This document shows, piece by piece, positions 1-8,833 of a stretch of DNA of 64,000 nt. Origin of the DNA: Aureliella helgolandensis (GTDB taxonomy: Bacteria > Planctomycetota > Planctomycetia > Pirellulales > Pirellulaceae); contig NZ_CP036298.1 in assembly GCF_007752135.1 (NCBI RefSeq), positions 3,844,001-3,908,000 of the forward strand, read 5' to 3'. A model generated the notes under the pieces. It saw nothing but the letters and a program-made list of their open reading frames with translations. It made no database searches and was not told the origin of the DNA. Position 1 is the first letter of the stretch; every line of letters starts with the position of its first letter. The translations under genes and the position numbers were made by a program.

Positions 1-206
1 CAGCTCCGTTCACCTTCCTGCTAGATCCTGGCTACAAATTCACCAACGCATATGGCCTGAGATGGGACGCCCCCAAGGAAACAGCCTACCCATCGACGTT
101 TCTAATCGATACCGATCGGACCGTGAAATACGCCAAGATCAGTAGCACGCACGGTGACCGCGCCGAAGTGAAGCAATTGATTGCTGCCATCAAGGAATTG
201 AAGTAG
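1..206 (+). CDS. Redoxin/thioredoxin-fold protein, C-terminal fragment
   Basis: The reading frame enters from the left edge (first complete codon at base 3) and stops with TAG at 204-206, so only about the last 67 residues are visible. The segment contains LDPGYKFTNAYGLRWDAP, then YPSTFLIDTDRTVKYAKIS, then a C-terminal helix ending AAIKELK. A 'YPSTFLID..G.V.Y' strand followed by a terminal helix is typical of AhpC/TSA and redoxin-type thioredoxin folds. The catalytic cysteine region would lie outside the window, so peroxidase versus reductase activity cannot be decided. No N-terminal or localisation information is available. Confidence 0.6.
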   Translation, partial: APFTFLLDPGYKFTNAYGLRWDAPKETAYPSTFLIDTDRTVKYAKISSTHGDRAEVKQLIAAIKELK

Positions 207-298
207 CAGTCTTGCGAAGATCGATTGTAGTGCCAATCGAATAGACAATTGGATATACTGGCAACTCCACCACCAGAGCCAGAGTTAGGAGTTGCCGC

Positions 299-1810
299 GT
301 GCCGAGTTCATTAAGTCCGATCGATTTTGGAATCATCGGGATCTACCTCATTGGCATGATTGCCGTTGGAGCGCTGTTAGCAAAGCGCAATACCAACGCC
401 AAAGAGTTCACGGCAGCCGGCGGGGCCATGGCAGGCTGGGTTGTAGGGCTCTCTATCTTTGGGACGTTTGTGAGCAGCATCAGTTTTCTTGCCAATCCGG
501 GCAAGGCTTATGCGGACAATTGGAATCCCTTTGCGTTCTCCCTTTCGTTGCCACTGGCCGCATACTTTGCAGCCAAATATTTTGTTCCCTTCTATCGTCG
601 CAGCGGTCATGTGTCTGCGTACCAGCACTTGGAAGAACGCTTTGGAAGCTGGGCGAGGTTCTATGCCGGTGTTTGTTACATGCTGACCCAAGTTGCCAGG
701 ATGGCGACGATCATGTACCTCGTCGCCTTGGCGCTGGCGCCGCTGACGGGCTGGAGTATCCACTGGATTATCGTGGGAACGGGCCTGATGGTAACGGCGT
801 ACACTTTGATGGGTGGCATTGAGGCGGTGATCTGGACCGATGCGGTGCAAAGTCTCGTGTTAACGCTGGGCATATTTATTGCCCTAGGCTTAATACTCTT
901 TCAGATGCCCGCAGGTCCCATGCAAGTGTTTGAGATTGCGCAAGAGCAGAACAAATTCTCGCTGGGTAGTCTCTCTACCAGCCTCAGTCAGTCCACGTTT
1001 TGGGGCGTGCTGTTGTACGGGACGTTTATTAATTTGCAAAATTTCGGCATTGATCAATCTTATGTCCAGCGCTACATCACGGCGAAGAGTGAGCGCGAGG
1101 CGGTGAAGAGTGTTTGGCTGGGAGCGCTCCTCTACATTCCCATCTCAGCCTTGCTGTTTCTTGTGGGGACAGGGTTGTTCTCGTTTTACACGGCCATGCC
1201 GGAACGCTTGCCTGCAGGGCTGGCTGCCGATGAAGTCTTTCCGCATTTTATCGTGACTGAATTTCCAATCGGTCTGAAAGGGATTTTGATCGCAAGCATC
1301 TTTGCGGCAGCGATGAGTAGCGTCGACTCTTCGCTCAACAGTTCCGCTACGCTGGTATTCGAAGATTGGTACAAGCGGCTGTTTCGCGCCTCCCCCACCG
1401 AACGCCAAGCGATGCGCGTGCTGCACACGGCGACTCTCGTCTTCGGGCTGTTGGGAACTGGAGCGGCGCTCGCGATGATTGGGGCGGCCAGCGCACTGGA
1501 TGTCTGGTGGAAGTTGGCTGGGATATTTTCGGGAGGTATGCTGGGCTTGTTTTTGCTCGGCATCCTGACGCAACACCGCAGAAGTACGTTTCCTCCCATG
1601 GCGGCACTTTGGGCAACGCTCGTCAGCGTAGTCCTGATCGTGTGGCTCAGCCTTTCCCAGACCGAACTATGGCCAGCGGCATTGGATGATTATCGCAATC
1701 CGTTGCATAACAATTGGACGATTGTCCTTGGGACGACTGTACTGGTCGTAGGCGGAGCCATGTTGAGTTCTCTGTTGAGCAAAAAGCCAATTCGCTCTGG
1801 AGGAGAGTGA
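299..1810 (+). CDS. Sodium:solute symporter (SSS family)
   Basis: A 503-residue, highly hydrophobic protein with about 13 predicted membrane helices. The first helix (IDFGIIGIYLIGMIAVGALL) is followed by the K..KEFTAAGG...GWVVGLSIFGTFVSSISFLANPG pattern of sodium/solute symporters, and a later IASIFAAAMSSVDSSLNSSATL segment matches the conserved SSS core helix with small and hydroxyl residues that binds Na+. Length fits the family. The start is GTG at 299 with AGGA about 8 bases upstream. It should import a small solute with Na+ across the inner membrane. Planctomycete SSS members are often annotated for sialic acid, sugars or amino acids, but the substrate cannot be read from sequence. It is separated from its neighbours and appears monocistronic. 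Confidence 0.9.
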   Translation: MPSSLSPIDFGIIGIYLIGMIAVGALLAKRNTNAKEFTAAGGAMAGWVVGLSIFGTFVSSISFLANPGKAYADNWNPFAFSLSLPLAAYFAAKYFVPFYRRSGHVSAYQHLEERFGSWARFYAGVCYMLTQVARMATIMYLVALALAPLTGWSIHWIIVGTGLMVTAYTLMGGIEAVIWTDAVQSLVLTLGIFIALGLILFQMPAGPMQVFEIAQEQNKFSLGSLSTSLSQSTFWGVLLYGTFINLQNFGIDQSYVQRYITAKSEREAVKSVWLGALLYIPISALLFLVGTGLFSFYTAMPERLPAGLAADEVFPHFIVTEFPIGLKGILIASIFAAAMSSVDSSLNSSATLVFEDWYKRLFRASPTERQAMRVLHTATLVFGLLGTGAALAMIGAASALDVWWKLAGIFSGGMLGLFLLGILTQHRRSTFPPMAALWATLVSVVLIVWLSLSQTELWPAALDDYRNPLHNNWTIVLGTTVLVVGGAMLSSLLSKKPIRSGGE

Positions 1811-2100
1811 CTGCAAGGCGACGTTGCTACGGAGCATGGGGGCTATCGAAATTGCAATCTGTCGCTTAAGTGGGGCAGCAGTCGATGTTGTTACAACGGC
1901 ATGCCAAGTACGATTCTAGCGTTGAAATTCGAAATGCGAGTAGAGCACTGATCTGCCACACAACGGGTGCATTATCAATCGGCTGGATGCCTTGCAGCTG
2001 TGTCTTGATGGTTGCGCACACTGGCTTGTCGCATGTGGGAGCTGGCCGCCAAGTTCGCAACCCGACTGTCGCTGTATCTGCGACTACTCTTCCTTGCTCA

Positions 2101-2216
2101 CCGGCTGTCGAAATAGTAACCCGCTGCGTAAGCAAGGAAAGGTGGTTGCCGCTGCAGGGCATTGGCGGACGCCAGCTTTGCGTCAAAATTCGAATTGCGA
2201 TTCAATCAATAGCCTG
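2101..2216 (-). repeat. 116-bp palindromic-end repeat, reverse-oriented copy
   Basis: It aligns along its whole 116 bp to the reverse complement of the copies at 15378, 19708 and 25480. Shared blocks include GAAATAGTAACCCGC, AGCAAGGAAAG, GTTGCCGCT and the closing inverted end. The left flank TTCCTTGCTCA is the same motif found inside the repeat itself, suggesting insertion into an older copy. Confidence 0.8.
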
Positions 2217-2502
2217 TTCCGGTTTGATTGGGATTCGCAGGCATCCGTGATCGGTCAGAAGCATCCAGGCGGACGTTTTGACAGGAAGATGGAGGCAGGA
2301 AGATGAAATGCTCTTCTATCTTCCTGCCAACATTTTCCTGCCAACAACACTCACTGCTGCACCTGACTCACGCCCAGCCAAACTCGACGGCGAGGGGGCA
2401 TAGCAAGTAAGCTCACCACTGCGAACCATTTCAGCGGTTCGTTCATGACTTTCCTCATTCACCAAGCAGCTTCAATCGTTGCTTCAGGTTTGATTTTAAG
2501 TT

Positions 2503-2618
2503 GCAGTCAAGGGGGAATGGTGACTTTGGATTTTAACACTGTGGTAGCGTCCCTTGGTGCCTTGTAGCGGTGACCACCTTTTCTTGCGCACGCAGTCGGT
2601 TACTATTTCGAAAGCGCG
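2503..2618 (+). repeat. 116-bp repeat, decayed copy
   Basis: Only the 3' three quarters match well: ATTTTAAC, GTAGCGTCCC, TGCCTTGTAGCGG, TTCTTGCGCACGCAG, GGTTACTATTTCGA. The 5' palindromic end is not recognisable. The downstream flank TCTCGCTGCGGGTT again resembles the repeat's own 3' segment. Confidence 0.55.
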
Positions 2619-2667
2619 TCTCGCTGCGGGTTGGGATGTCAGCGAGGCTGGGGGCCTTGAGGCTGAA

Positions 2668-3234
2668 TTAGACTTGCGCGTCGAGATTCCCGCCACTGCG
2701 ATTGATGTAGTTTCCCGGAAATACGTTTGACTGCGATTGCGATGTGCTGGATTCGTTCGAACTCGAACTACTTTCGGCAAGAGCCTCGAGCAGGTCCTCG
2801 AGATAGCTGGTTTCGCTCGAGCTGGACGTTGCTTCTGTTGATTGAGGTGGTGGGCCTCCACCGGGTGGACCTCCACCGTGTGGGCGTTTGCCCTGTCCGG
2901 CTTGCGCTGCACCGCCGTTTTTTGCCTGTGGACTTCCGAGACCGCTTACAAAGCTGTCTCCATCGAGTCCGTTCGATTCCAGGACTTTGCTGAGTGTTTC
3001 TTTCACTTGGCTTGAGCTGACTTGTGTGCCCGTACTAGCCAGTGATTCGAGCGCATCGCTGAATTCTGACTTGATCTTTTGTTGCCCCTCGGACGAGACG
3101 CCTTCCTGCTTCAGGAAACTTGTCAAATCAGAGTTGAGACGCTCGCCTGGATTGCCTCCACGAGACGGGCGGCTGGATGCACCCTGCTGAACCTGTGATG
3201 CAGCCGAGGAGTTGATGGACGGTATTGAACTCAT
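2668..3234 (-). CDS. Ser/Gly/Pro-rich hypothetical protein
   Basis: I do not recognise a family. The likely start is ATG at 3234, preceded by AAAGGAAAG about 9 bases upstream. The frame stays open further up but would overlap the neighbouring gene. The 188-residue product begins MSSIPSINSSAASQVQQG and has no signal peptide or membrane segment. Its middle (LTSFLKQEGVSSEGQQKIKS, then KETLSKVLESNGLDGDSF) looks like short amphipathic helices, possibly degenerate EF-hand-like pairs (NGLDGDSF). The C-terminal third is low complexity: a Gly/Pro block (GGGPPGGGPPP) and a Ser-rich block before a short NYINRSGGN tail. It lies downstream of the beta-propeller gene on the same strand, about 80 bases away. 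Confidence 0.5.
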   Translation of the reverse strand: MSSIPSINSSAASQVQQGASSRPSRGGNPGERLNSDLTSFLKQEGVSSEGQQKIKSEFSDALESLASTGTQVSSSQVKETLSKVLESNGLDGDSFVSGLGSPQAKNGGAAQAGQGKRPHGGGPPGGGPPPQSTEATSSSSETSYLEDLLEALAESSSSSNESSTSQSQSNVFPGNYINRSGGNLDAQV

Positions 3235-3313
3235 TTCAATTTCTTTCCTTTTGAAGAATCGGGTTTTTCCCAAAACGATGGGGTTTAATAGTCCTGCTAC
3301 GAAGATTCCTCCG

Positions 3314-4564
3314 CTACCCACCGATGCAGTAGAGCGACTGATTGCTTCGCAAATAGAGTCTGCCATCGGAAACCGCTGGTGAGGCGTTGAAATCGGTATC
3401 ATCTCCTTCAAGAATATTTTGGCTAACCAATTCAAACTTATCCCCTGGAGCGTAAACGAAGGTTCCGCGGCGTCGAGACACGACAAAGATTTTGTTAGCA
3501 ATCAGTATGGGGGAAGCGTAGACTGGGCGACCGCCTTCCAGTTCACTAACCCGCTCGCGGTAGATTTGTTCACCGGTCTCGGCCGAGGAACAGTAGGCAA
3601 TTCCTTTATCATCGATCCAGTACAACCGGCCTTGGTACAGCAGCGGAGTCGCGACGTAGGAGCTCAGGCGACTGGTCCACAACGTATTCGAATTGCCAAC
3701 GTCATCTTTTCCGCCCGCCCGAATCGCGATACTGCCTGACGACCGATAGCCGCCGAAAGCGTAGATGTTTTCGCCGTCCACGATTGTCGACGGGCAGACG
3801 TTGCCGGACATCGAAGTCGATGCATACCAATTCAGTTTGCCTGTGAGCGGGTCGAGTGCCCAAATTTCAGACGGTACTGAAATCACCAATTCGCGACTGC
3901 CGTCGGCAAGTGTTGCTAAGCGAGGTGTTCCATAGGTCAGCTCCAGCATGCCCGCTTCCTGCCGCCAAAGTTCTTTACCGGTGGCTTTGTCCAGAGCGAT
4001 GATCGACTTGCTTTCTTCCGCTGCATTGACAATAACGCTGTCTTCGAACAACACCAAACTGGCGGCAGAACCCCATTGTCGGTTGCTAGATTCTTTGCCT
4101 ACGTCCACTGACCAGATCTTTCGTCCGTCAAGATCCAAGCAATGCACGCCGCCTTTTCCGAAGAAGACGTAAACGAACTCTCCATCGCTGACGGGCGTGT
4201 TACTGGCGTAGCCATGCTCGGTTATGTAGCCCTGGAATGAGTCCTCGCGGTAGTCGACTGGATAGTCCGAAGCCCACAATGATTTTCCCGAACGCTTGTC
4301 GAAACACATTATTTGACGTTTCGAAGACGAATCATCATTGGTGTAACAGGTTAGCATCACGCGATCACCCACAATGATAGGACTTGAGGAACCGCTTCCC
4401 GGCAAGTCAACTTTCCAAAGTAGGTTTTGGTCGGACGACCAACTAGTGACTACCGAATCTGTCGATTTCGCGGAACCGTTGGGCCCGAGAAACTCCGCCC
4501 AATCGCTTGCCGAAGCCATAGAAGTAGCGCTCAGCACAAATGACAAGAATAGCAAACGCAACAT
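3314..4564 (-). CDS. Secreted PQQ-like beta-propeller repeat protein
   Basis: A 416-residue protein starting with a Sec signal peptide (MLRLLFLSFVLSATSMASA). The mature part has repeated blades of the BamB/PQQ type: NLLWKVDLPGSGSSSPIIVGDRV, CFDKRSGKSLWASD, CLDLDGRKIWSVDVG, ALDKATGKELWRQEAG, ALDPLTGKLNWYAS, YCSSAETGEQIYRERV. The 'D..TG...W' signature recurs. In planctomycetes such proteins are abundant and probably periplasmic. Some bind PQQ, others are scaffolds, and no catalytic residues of quinoprotein dehydrogenases are evident. Enzymatic function is unknown. It probably shares a transcript with the downstream Ser/Gly-rich gene. Confidence 0.85.
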   Translation of the reverse strand: MLRLLFLSFVLSATSMASASDWAEFLGPNGSAKSTDSVVTSWSSDQNLLWKVDLPGSGSSSPIIVGDRVMLTCYTNDDSSSKRQIMCFDKRSGKSLWASDYPVDYREDSFQGYITEHGYASNTPVSDGEFVYVFFGKGGVHCLDLDGRKIWSVDVGKESSNRQWGSAASLVLFEDSVIVNAAEESKSIIALDKATGKELWRQEAGMLELTYGTPRLATLADGSRELVISVPSEIWALDPLTGKLNWYASTSMSGNVCPSTIVDGENIYAFGGYRSSGSIAIRAGGKDDVGNSNTLWTSRLSSYVATPLLYQGRLYWIDDKGIAYCSSAETGEQIYRERVSELEGGRPVYASPILIANKIFVVSRRRGTFVYAPGDKFELVSQNILEGDDTDFNASPAVSDGRLYLRSNQSLYCIGG

Positions 4565-4694
4565 TGAGATTTCGCCTTTCGATGACCTGATGAAACTTGA
4601 GTTCCGTTCGAGCTGTTGGAAAGTTCAACACAAGGATCGCGCCGATAGGCCGCCGCGACCATGGGTGATTTGGAGAGCTAGCAGGCACAGTCGA

Positions 4695-5294
4695 CTACTG
4701 CGGACGCTGAGGTCGTCCGGAATCTCGTCCCGCGTCCGGGCCTGTTTCATGACCGGGACCATGCTGCGGTGGCCGATGGTTTTCCAGTTCCTGTTTCTGC
4801 TCAGCGGTCAGAATCGATGCTAGCTTTTTATCCACCGTTTTTTGCAGCGCGGCCAATCTTGCTTTCTGCTGTTCAGTTAAGTCGAGCGAATCGATTACAA
4901 ACGAGGGTAAGATCTCCCCAGGCCGCGGCGGTGCGCCGCCCGGGCCGCCGTGTTCGTCGCCTGGACTCCCCGGACCTCTAGGACCGCCGTACTCGCCTGC
5001 GGCACCAAGTGGATCCTGACTAGCTCGCGGTGGAGGCCCTTGGAAGCCTGGGCCACCGCGCCCCATTGGTCTGCCAGCTTGAGCTTGCATCGCCGACTGC
5101 AATTCAGCTTTGGTTAACATGCCATCTTTGTTAGCGTCTGCGAGCTCAAACAATTGTGCCATGTGTTCTAAGGGCGAGCCCCCAGGCCCGCCTGGTCCCC
5201 CCAAGCCGCGTCCACCTCCAGGTGGTTGTGCCATGGTTGTACTCGCGGCGAGTCCACAAATCGTCAGTGCGATAGCGTACGAGGTGCGTTGCAT
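4695..5294 (-). CDS. Secreted EF-hand protein with Gly/Pro-rich linker and LTxxQ-like helix
   Basis: I place the start at ATG 5294 (MQRTSYAIALTICGLAASTTMAQ), which gives a clean signal peptide and has AGGA about 10 bases upstream. The frame continues upstream but that extension has no signal character. The 199-residue product has one canonical EF-hand loop, DANKDGMLTKAEL, flanked by helices, then a long Gly/Pro-rich linker. A helical segment with two LTxxQ-type motifs follows (LTEQQKARLAALQ and LTAEQKQEL), as in Spy/CpxP-like periplasmic proteins. The tail is rich in Pro, Gly and charged residues. It is probably a periplasmic Ca2+-binding or metal-responsive protein; the role is inferred only. 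Confidence 0.65.
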   Translation of the reverse strand: MQRTSYAIALTICGLAASTTMAQPPGGGRGLGGPGGPGGSPLEHMAQLFELADANKDGMLTKAELQSAMQAQAGRPMGRGGPGFQGPPPRASQDPLGAAGEYGGPRGPGSPGDEHGGPGGAPPRPGEILPSFVIDSLDLTEQQKARLAALQKTVDKKLASILTAEQKQELENHRPPQHGPGHETGPDAGRDSGRPQRPQ

Positions 5295-5855
5295 GTGTTT
5301 GTGTCCTAGTGAAGGTTCAATTCGTTTGATTCGTGTCATTCGAATAGTGTTCGCGACCCATTGTTCAGGAATCCATGCGTCGTTTATGCGCATCTCGGGC
5401 CAAAAATCTTTCGAATTATCGATTTGATTGGGAAGATCCTTGGAAAAGCCTCAACGAGCTGCATGCCGCCTGTCTAAGAATTACGCGTTGATGGCAATTT
5501 CATAATCGTGGCGAAAACGCTGGCCCGACCATCGACTGTAGGACGCATGAGATATAGCATGAGGCTAGCTGGCTAATGATGTCGGCAGCTGCTAGTGCAT
5601 TGTCAACACTAAAAATTAGGGTTTAGCGAGCGTTCGGAAACGAGCGTTCGGAAAAAGGTGTCCGACACCCAAAGTGCACAGCACCCGAAGGGCCGTTCCG
5701 GCTTTTGGTGTCGGACACCTTTTTCCGGGCAACCCGAAAACTAAGCTTTGACGATGCACTAGAGGCATTTTCGTTGCATTTGGCATAGCTTCCGACTCAA
5801 CCGCTGGCTTCAATAGCAATAGCAAGTAAACAATCGATAGACGCAGTACAGAACC
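5295..5855. other. Intergenic region with REP-like inverted repeat
   Basis: No gene seen. It lies between divergent genes (EF-hand protein on the reverse strand, sigma factor forward) and so should hold both promoters, which I could not assign. It contains a 14-bp direct repeat (CGAGCGTTCGGAAA at about 5628 and 5640) running into a long inverted repeat. Confidence 0.5.
5649..5727. repeat. REP-like inverted repeat (AAAAAGGTGTCCGACACC arms)
   Basis: The left arm CGGAAAAAGGTGTCCGACACC (5649-5669) is the exact reverse complement of the right arm ending in TTTTTCCG near 5727. Each arm also contains the near-palindrome GGTGTCCGACACC. About 37 bases separate the arms. The shape and the GGTGTC core resemble REP elements mobilised by TnpA-REP tyrosine (Y1) transposases. 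It could also act as a bidirectional terminator because A/T runs flank the stem. Confidence 0.65.
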
Positions 5856-6425
5856 ATGAGCGAGGACGTAACCAAGATTCTTTTGGCGCTGGAGGCGGGG
5901 GATCGGCAGGCTGCAAGCCAGTTACTACCATTGGTGTACGACGAGCTGCGGAAGCTGGCGGCGCGACGAATGGTCCATGAGAAAGCCGCGTTGACGCTGC
6001 AGCCAACTGCTTTGGTGCATGAGGCCTACCTGCGATTGGTCGGTCCGCAGAACGCGGCGAACTGGGATGGACGCGGCCACTTTTTTGCCGCTGCCGCAGA
6101 GGCCATGCGTAGAATCCTGATCGACAACGCGCGGCGACGCGGACGCGAAAAACGGGGGGGAGACCGAGTCCAAGTGGACTTGCATGATGAGCATGCGTTC
6201 AACGTGCAGACAGACGCGGAGGACCTACTGTCTTTGGACGAAGCCCTGACAAAGCTGGCAGGGGAAGATGCGCAATTGGCGAAGCTGGTCGAACTCAAGT
6301 ACTTTGCGGGGATGACGATTGACGAAACCGCTCAGGTGCTGGGGGTATCGCCAAGAACTATCAAGCGCAATTGGGCCTACGCACGTGCCTGGTTAAGACG
6401 CCATATGGAAGGCATGAACGAATAA
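5856..6425 (+). CDS. ECF sigma factor, SigSK class
   Basis: A 189-residue sigma-70 family protein. Region 2 includes YDELRKLAARRM, LQPTALVHEAYLRLV and GHFFAAAAEAMRRILIDNARRR, which is the hallmark of the ECF_SigSK group (TIGR02999-like). Region 4 carries a helix-turn-helix, MTIDETAQVLGVSPRTIKRNWAYARAWLRR. It begins with ATG at 5856. The family directs RNA polymerase to dedicated promoters and in planctomycetes and acidobacteria is encoded next to Ser/Thr kinases rather than anti-sigma factors. Here the kinase gene follows after 53 bases, so phosphorylation-dependent control is likely but inferred. Confidence 0.93.
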   Translation: MSEDVTKILLALEAGDRQAASQLLPLVYDELRKLAARRMVHEKAALTLQPTALVHEAYLRLVGPQNAANWDGRGHFFAAAAEAMRRILIDNARRRGREKRGGDRVQVDLHDEHAFNVQTDAEDLLSLDEALTKLAGEDAQLAKLVELKYFAGMTIDETAQVLGVSPRTIKRNWAYARAWLRRHMEGMNE

Positions 6426-6478
6426 CTAGAACAGTTGCGGCAGGAACGGCTTCTCGTCACCACTAGATCTTTCTCACT

Positions 6479-8833
6479 ATGACTATCCCAAACGAACGCT
6501 CTGTTTTCCTGGATGCGATTGAAATCGAAGATCCGCTTGAACGCGGTGCATTCTTAAACCGCGCATGTACTAACGACGCTGTGTTGCGGGCGTCAGTTAA
6601 CGGCCTTTTGGCTGCGCACGAGATGCCAGATCACGTTTTGGATCTCGCTCTTGTCGCGAGTGAATCTAAAACCGGAACGGCGCGTCGAAAGCTGAGCGAA
6701 TTAGAGCTGCTTCCGACTGTTGAACATATTGGATTGATGATTGGGCCCTTCCGATTGATGGAGCAAATTGGCGAAGGCGGCTTTGGCCTAGTGTTCGTGG
6801 CGCAGCAGGAGACGCCGGTCAAGCGACGGGTCGCGTTGAAGATCATCAAGCCGGGATCTGGTTCGAAGGAAGTCATTGCGCGATTCGAGTTGGAACGCCA
6901 GGCGCTGGCGATGATGGACCACCCCAATATCGCTCGGGTGTTTGATGCGGGGATTACCGCCGATGCGCGTCCTTACTTTGTGATGGAACTTGTACGCGGG
7001 GTGCCCATCACCGACTACTGTGACAACTATCAGCTTAGTGTCGAAGCACGCATTCGGCTGTTTGAGGATATTTGCTCAGCGGTCCAACATGCCCACCAAA
7101 AAGGTGTCATCCATCGCGACTTGAAACCCTCGAATGTTATGGTCACATTGCATGATGACAAGGCGGTCGTGAAAGTGATTGACTTCGGAGTTGCTAAAGC
7201 GATTGACGAAGAACTCACCGAGAAGACGATCTACACTCGCTTCTATTCGATGATCGGCACTCCGCTGTATATGAGTCCTGAACAGGCACAGATGAGCGGT
7301 CTGGATGTAGATACTCGCAGCGATATCTACTCGCTGGGGGTGATGTTGTACGAGATGCTAGTCGGCACGACCCCGTTTGAACGCGAACGCATTAACTCGG
7401 TCGGCTTCGACGAGATGCGCCAAATCATTCGTGAAGAGGACCCGCCGATTCCCAGTGATCGCATTTCGACGTTGGGCAATCGTTTGACCACGGTTGTAGC
7501 CTCTCGACGTACCGGTCCGAGTCGTCTGAAGTCACAGCTGCGCGGCGATTTGGACTGGATCGTCATGAAGTCGCTCGAAAAGGATCGCAATCGCCGTTAT
7601 GAATCGGCTTCTGCGTTGGCCAGCGACTTGCGAAGGTACCTTGAGGAAAAGCCGATCGAGGCGAGACCGCCATCCTCGCTTTACCAGCTCGGCAAGTTTG
7701 CGCGTCGCCATCGCAAACCACTGCTTACCATTAGCTTGCTTGCTGCCTCGTTGCTGCTGGGGACAATCGTCAGCTTGTGGCAGATGTGGGAAGCAATTCG
7801 GGAACGAGATCAAAAGGAATTGGCATTACAGAAGGCGTTGATCGCAGAACGCGACGCCACCGATGCTCGACGAGAAATTGAACAATTCGCCGGTCGCTTA
7901 ACGCAAGCTAATCTGCTGATTGCCAGCGGGCAATCGCATGCGGAAAACAAGCGTTGGGCCTTAGCCAACCGGGATTTGATCGAAGCTAGGGATCTGCAGC
8001 CGACCTACTATTTGCCTTGGGTAATGCGCGGGCAGCTTTACGCGCGACTGAATCTGTGGAGCGAAGCTGCAGACGACTACAAGCGGGCGTTGGACTTGGG
8101 CGCCCCGGTCGATGAACCGCAGTGGTGGGGCGTCCCTGCTCTGTTCTTGCTTGCTGAAAAACAAGGTGCGTTCCTCCAACTTGAAACTAAGTTCGGAAGC
8201 TTTCTGCAGGATTCGCCAGCGAAACACAAGTGGAGTACGCTGCGTGGAGTTTTGCTTACGCCGACCAGTGCCGCGAGCGACCTGTTTATTGAATTGGCAG
8301 AAGTGTGGGTGGCTAATCCACCTCCGCGGCCTCCCCATCCTCAACGCAGTTTCGAGCGAGAGTTGCTCGGTTTGCTTCCACTAGGCCCAAGACCAGCGTT
8401 TGACCAACGCGCGCGGCAAGTTCACGTCGACATGCAGCCTCCATTCGTTTGCGACTATATTTTCGGATTGGCGCATCTGCGCGCGGGCCATTTTGAGGAA
8501 GCCACCTCTTGGCTGCGTTCCGCCGGAAACGCTAAAGATTGGCCATCACGCGGTTTAGTCGACGCCCCCCTGGCGATCGCCTTGAATAGTATCGGCAGTA
8601 AGGAAGAGGCTATGTCAGCTCTTGATCGTTCGAATCGTACGATCAAGAGTTGGATTAACGAAGCGTTGGAAGCGGCATCGAACGATCCCAAAGTACCATG
8701 GTTCGATCTTGTCGAAGGATTGGTGCTCAATCGCGATGCCAACCTACAACTGGAAAACGTTCCGCCCGATCTGCGCTTGCAGATTGACGCGATTCGGTCG
8801 AAAGCGATTGCCAAGATCTCGGGGATCGAATAG
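6479..8833 (+). CDS. Ser/Thr protein kinase with membrane helix and TPR-like C-terminus
   Basis: A 784-residue PknB-type kinase. The N-terminal 90 residues form a helical region typical of SigSK-linked kinases. The kinase domain spans about 91-390: Gly loop IGEGGFG (97-103), catalytic Lys121 in VALKII, HRDLKPSN (His212-Asp214), DFG (235-237), and the activation segment GTPLYMSPEQA. One membrane helix lies at about 413-435 (LLTISLLAASLLLGTIVSLW). A short coiled coil follows (RERDQKELALQKALIAERDA), then TPR-like helical repeats to the end. The kinase therefore faces the cytoplasm with the repeat region on the other side of the membrane. Its start is 53 bases after the sigma factor stop, so the two are probably co-transcribed. 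Confidence 0.93.
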   Translation: MTIPNERSVFLDAIEIEDPLERGAFLNRACTNDAVLRASVNGLLAAHEMPDHVLDLALVASESKTGTARRKLSELELLPTVEHIGLMIGPFRLMEQIGEGGFGLVFVAQQETPVKRRVALKIIKPGSGSKEVIARFELERQALAMMDHPNIARVFDAGITADARPYFVMELVRGVPITDYCDNYQLSVEARIRLFEDICSAVQHAHQKGVIHRDLKPSNVMVTLHDDKAVVKVIDFGVAKAIDEELTEKTIYTRFYSMIGTPLYMSPEQAQMSGLDVDTRSDIYSLGVMLYEMLVGTTPFERERINSVGFDEMRQIIREEDPPIPSDRISTLGNRLTTVVASRRTGPSRLKSQLRGDLDWIVMKSLEKDRNRRYESASALASDLRRYLEEKPIEARPPSSLYQLGKFARRHRKPLLTISLLAASLLLGTIVSLWQMWEAIRERDQKELALQKALIAERDATDARREIEQFAGRLTQANLLIASGQSHAENKRWALANRDLIEARDLQPTYYLPWVMRGQLYARLNLWSEAADDYKRALDLGAPVDEPQWWGVPALFLLAEKQGAFLQLETKFGSFLQDSPAKHKWSTLRGVLLTPTSAASDLFIELAEVWVANPPPRPPHPQRSFERELLGLLPLGPRPAFDQRARQVHVDMQPPFVCDYIFGLAHLRAGHFEEATSWLRSAGNAKDWPSRGLVDAPLAIALNSIGSKEEAMSALDRSNRTIKSWINEALEAASNDPKVPWFDLVEGLVLNRDANLQLENVPPDLRLQIDAIRSKAIAKISGIE

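Larger units (their letters stand above)
1811..2667. other. Intergenic region with two copies of the 116-bp repeat
   Basis: About 860 bases without a convincing gene. The open frames here lack family features and overlap each other on both strands. The region holds one full reverse-oriented copy of the 116-bp palindromic-end repeat (2101-2216) and a decayed forward copy (about 2503-2618). Confidence 0.6.
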
